Below are positions 5,391 through 6,678 of a stretch of DNA of 6,678 nucleotides, one piece after another (the stretch's first letter is position 1; each line of letters begins with the position of its first letter). The notes below the pieces were generated by a model. The model did not search any database. It saw nothing but the letters and a program-made list of their open reading frames with translations, and had not been told where the DNA came from. The DNA is from Thermoplasmatota archaeon (lineage in GTDB: Archaea; Thermoplasmatota; Thermoplasmata; Halarchaeoplasmatales; Halarchaeoplasmataceae), in assembly GCA_018610025.1 (NCBI GenBank), contig JAHENW010000055.1, forward strand, positions 1-6,678. The letters are read 5' to 3'. A program made the position numbers and the translations under genes.

Positions 5391-6398
5391 CTACTCTATC
5401 AGGTACCCCCCGTCCTCCATTATCTTCTCGTCATCCAGCCACACGTTACAGTTGGTAAGTATCATGTCTAGGTGCTCGGGACACTGCCAATTGGCGTAGG
5501 TCTCTTCCGCGATGGGATCGCCGAAGGCGATATGCACTCCTGGATATTTCTCATCCTGAAGCGGATTATTGCTGAATTCTTCTAAAAATATATTCGTGCC
5601 CAATCCGAACTCTCCTACGAATGAGGAGCATTCATGTCTAGATAGGTAGTCCTTCACTTCCTTCTCGATCTCGTCGTTATCACAGGATATATCCGTGGAG
5701 TGGGGTTTTTCATTGTTCTCCACCATCACGGTCAAGGGTGTTTCCTCCAGGTCCGCGTGCTTGAATTCGTTGGGAAAATAGTCTCCCAGTAAACCGTCTA
5801 CCACTATCTTCCCCTCCATGGTCCAGGGAGCGGTATATATCTCTCCATCGGGGAGATTGCCCCAGTGGCCGGGCTCGTGATAGATACCGGTAGAGGGTAC
5901 CCATTTCCGCCTGTCCGAAAAAGTAGCCTCGATGTCGGTACCCTGCTCGTTCTCGACCCTGATGGTTTCAACCCCTTTCAGTTTATCGAAAAGCTTCTCA
6001 GTGAATTCCTTTATCTGATCATAATCTACTGCCATGCCGGATTCCATCAGGTCCTCCGTGACGTTCACCATATGACCGTGCCTTCCACCCGCAAGAGCGG
6101 CATAGATGAACGGCTGTCTCACCGACTCCAATTCACCTTCATAGGAATGAGCGGTCCAGAAAGTGACGTCTGCTTGTTCGACTTCGGTCTTTATAGCCTC
6201 AGGGAATTTGGACAGAGGTCTATCTCCATATATGGCCAGGTTAAAAAATCTCACATGGTTAGTTATATCTAGAGCGGCGGCTCTCAACTCCTTTCCGATA
6301 TTCAACGATTCGTCATCTGTGACGATGACCACTTTCTCTTCGGGTTTGACCCCCATGCACGTCTTTACCGCTGTTCTCGCTCCTTCTTCCAGAGACAT
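5391..6398 (-). CDS. M29-family-like aminopeptidase (AmpS/aminopeptidase T group)
   Basis: The 335-residue protein resembles the COG2309 leucyl aminopeptidase group (peptidase family M29): cytosolic, metal-dependent enzymes that remove N-terminal residues from peptides. The N-terminal half (1-150) is an alpha/beta domain with VKPEEKVVIVTDD near the start. The C-terminal half carries the metal-site motifs expected for M29: GEIYTAP with E186, GEFGLGTN with E263, HIAFGD with H289, and the H309-x-D311 pair in EHLDMI. It closes with a conserved-looking DDEKIMEDGGY (322-332). It is shorter than the classic ~410-residue AmpS, as is usual for archaeal members. There is no signal peptide. The ATG at 6398 is supported by GGAGG (6404-6408) five bases upstream. 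Specificity and metal are not deducible. The PEBP gene follows on the same strand after 79 bp and with a separate promoter, so the two need not be one operon. Confidence 0.88.
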   Translation of the reverse strand: MSLEEGARTAVKTCMGVKPEEKVVIVTDDESLNIGKELRAAALDITNHVRFFNLAIYGDRPLSKFPEAIKTEVEQADVTFWTAHSYEGELESVRQPFIYAALAGGRHGHMVNVTEDLMESGMAVDYDQIKEFTEKLFDKLKGVETIRVENEQGTDIEATFSDRRKWVPSTGIYHEPGHWGNLPDGEIYTAPWTMEGKIVVDGLLGDYFPNEFKHADLEETPLTVMVENNEKPHSTDISCDNDEIEKEVKDYLSRHECSSFVGEFGLGTNIFLEEFSNNPLQDEKYPGVHIAFGDPIAEETYANWQCPEHLDMILTNCNVWLDDEKIMEDGGYLIE

Positions 6399-6403
6399 AT
6401 TTT

Positions 6404-6408
6404 CCTCC
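6404..6408 (-). promoter_or_regulatory. Ribosome binding site GGAGG for the M29 peptidase
   Basis: GGAGG on the - strand lies five bases before the ATG at 6398. It implies a transcript with a real 5' leader, unlike the apparently leaderless genes elsewhere in the window. Confidence 0.7.
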
Positions 6409-6455
6409 GATTTATCCGGCTGTCGAGTCCCCTTTTAGTCTCTAACTTTTTTACC

Positions 6456-6480
6456 CCTATATTGAAAACCATTTAAATTA
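6456..6480 (-). promoter_or_regulatory. Candidate promoter boxes of the M29 peptidase gene
   Basis: On the - strand a BRE-like CCGAAA is followed by TAATTTAAAT (6471-6480), and twelve bases on by CAATATAGGG (6456-6465). Either could place TBP. They predict 5' leaders of roughly 50 or 35 bases. A choice between them cannot be made by eye. Confidence 0.4.
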
Positions 6481-6527
6481 TTTCGGTTTGCATATCCCTG
6501 CATATATACTAGGCAAATGTCCCTCTT

Positions 6528-6535
6528 TTTATATA
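6528..6535. promoter_or_regulatory. Consensus archaeal box A, TTTATATA, of unclear direction
   Basis: TTTATATA on the + strand is an exact consensus match, but no + strand gene follows within the window. Read on the - strand it is TATATAAAAAG, which would start a transcript near 6505 and give the M29 gene a second, longer leader of about 105 bases. Two TGCATAT copies (6489-6495 and 6499-6505) lie just beyond, ten bases apart. Confidence 0.4.
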
Positions 6536-6574
6536 CACAGTTAAAATCTTTTAGAGGACGGATTCTTGCCGTGG

Positions 6575-6678
6575 TTAACTCTTTTTGATTTTTACGTAGA
6601 AAAGAGCGGTTGCCCCGATGGCCCCTATAAAGGGCGCTAGGGACAGTCCGGGCAGCGATTCGCCAGAGGGCGTTGCCA
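6575..6678 (-). CDS. C-terminal end of a surface protein with a PGF-CTERM-like sorting tail (5' end outside window)
   Basis: Only the last 33 full codons are visible, ending at TAA (6575-6577). They read a Thr/Pro/Ser/Gly-rich linker (ATPSGES), then LPGLS, an uninterrupted hydrophobic stretch of about 16 residues (LAPFIGAIGATALFYV) and a basic end KIKKS. This three-part layout matches archaeal C-terminal sorting signals of the PGF-CTERM type, in which an archaeosortase cuts near the P-G motif and the protein is anchored by a lipid. The tail here has PGL in place of the canonical PGF. A plain C-terminal membrane anchor is the alternative. The rest of the protein, and so its function, lies beyond the right edge. 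It is read in the same direction as the M29 gene, 176 bp upstream of it. Confidence 0.75.
   Translation of the reverse strand, partial: ATPSGESLPGLSLAPFIGAIGATALFYVKIKKS

Noticed and set aside
5865..6272. + strand frame of 135 codons opposite the M29 peptidase
   Set aside because: It is antisense to a clearly conserved gene and has no promoter, ribosome binding site or recognisable protein feature.
1..6678. Mobile element, CRISPR array or defence island
   Set aside because: No transposase, integrase, terminal inverted repeats, regularly spaced repeats or known defence domains are visible. The genes are housekeeping-type with separate promoters.

Overview
This window looks like ordinary chromosome of a euryarchaeon, most likely a Thermoplasmatota-type lineage such as the benthic or marine-sediment groups. 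That placement is an inference from three things. Genes have archaeal TATA-type boxes, several of them positioned for leaderless transcripts. The ribosome binding sites present are of the GGAGG/GAGGTGAT kind. Both window edges hold parts of archaeal-style secreted surface proteins, one with 'GWNMVGFP'-type modules and one with a PGF-CTERM-like tail. Base composition is moderate in the cellular genes and visibly AT-richer in the left-edge surface gene and in the intergenic stretches.

Layout from left to right: (1) The 3' end of a large secreted glycoprotein-like gene on the + strand (to 463). (2) A 135-bp AT-rich gap with an orphan AGGAGG site followed by ATG-TAA. (3) A small unrecognised helical, charged protein on the - strand (599-946). 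(4) Divergent from it, a RimI/Ard1-like GNAT acetyltransferase on the + strand (true start at 1032). (5) A full-length P2-type cation-transporting ATPase on the - strand (1448-4267), whose stop codon overlaps the GNAT stop in a shared TTAA. (6) Divergent from the ATPase, a small flavodoxin-family protein on the + strand (4354-4830). (7) Convergent with it, a PEBP/YbhB-like protein on the - strand (4853-5311). (8) Upstream of that on the same strand, an M29-like metallopeptidase (5391-6398). (9) A 176-bp AT-rich intergenic region with several TATA-like boxes. (10) The last 33 codons of another surface protein on the - strand, running off the right edge (6575-6678).

The genes do not form an obvious pathway or operon. 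Most are single transcription units with their own promoter, arranged divergently or convergently. They cover housekeeping and membrane functions: ion transport, protein N-acetylation, a flavodoxin redox protein, peptide turnover and cell-surface proteins. I see no CRISPR array, transposase, tRNA, rRNA or defence system. The points most worth a second look are the altered ion-site residues of the P-type ATPase, two palindromic elements in promoters (4332-4352 and 5336-5367), the sorting-tail gene end that open-reading-frame searches would miss, and the remnant-like stretch at 515-602.
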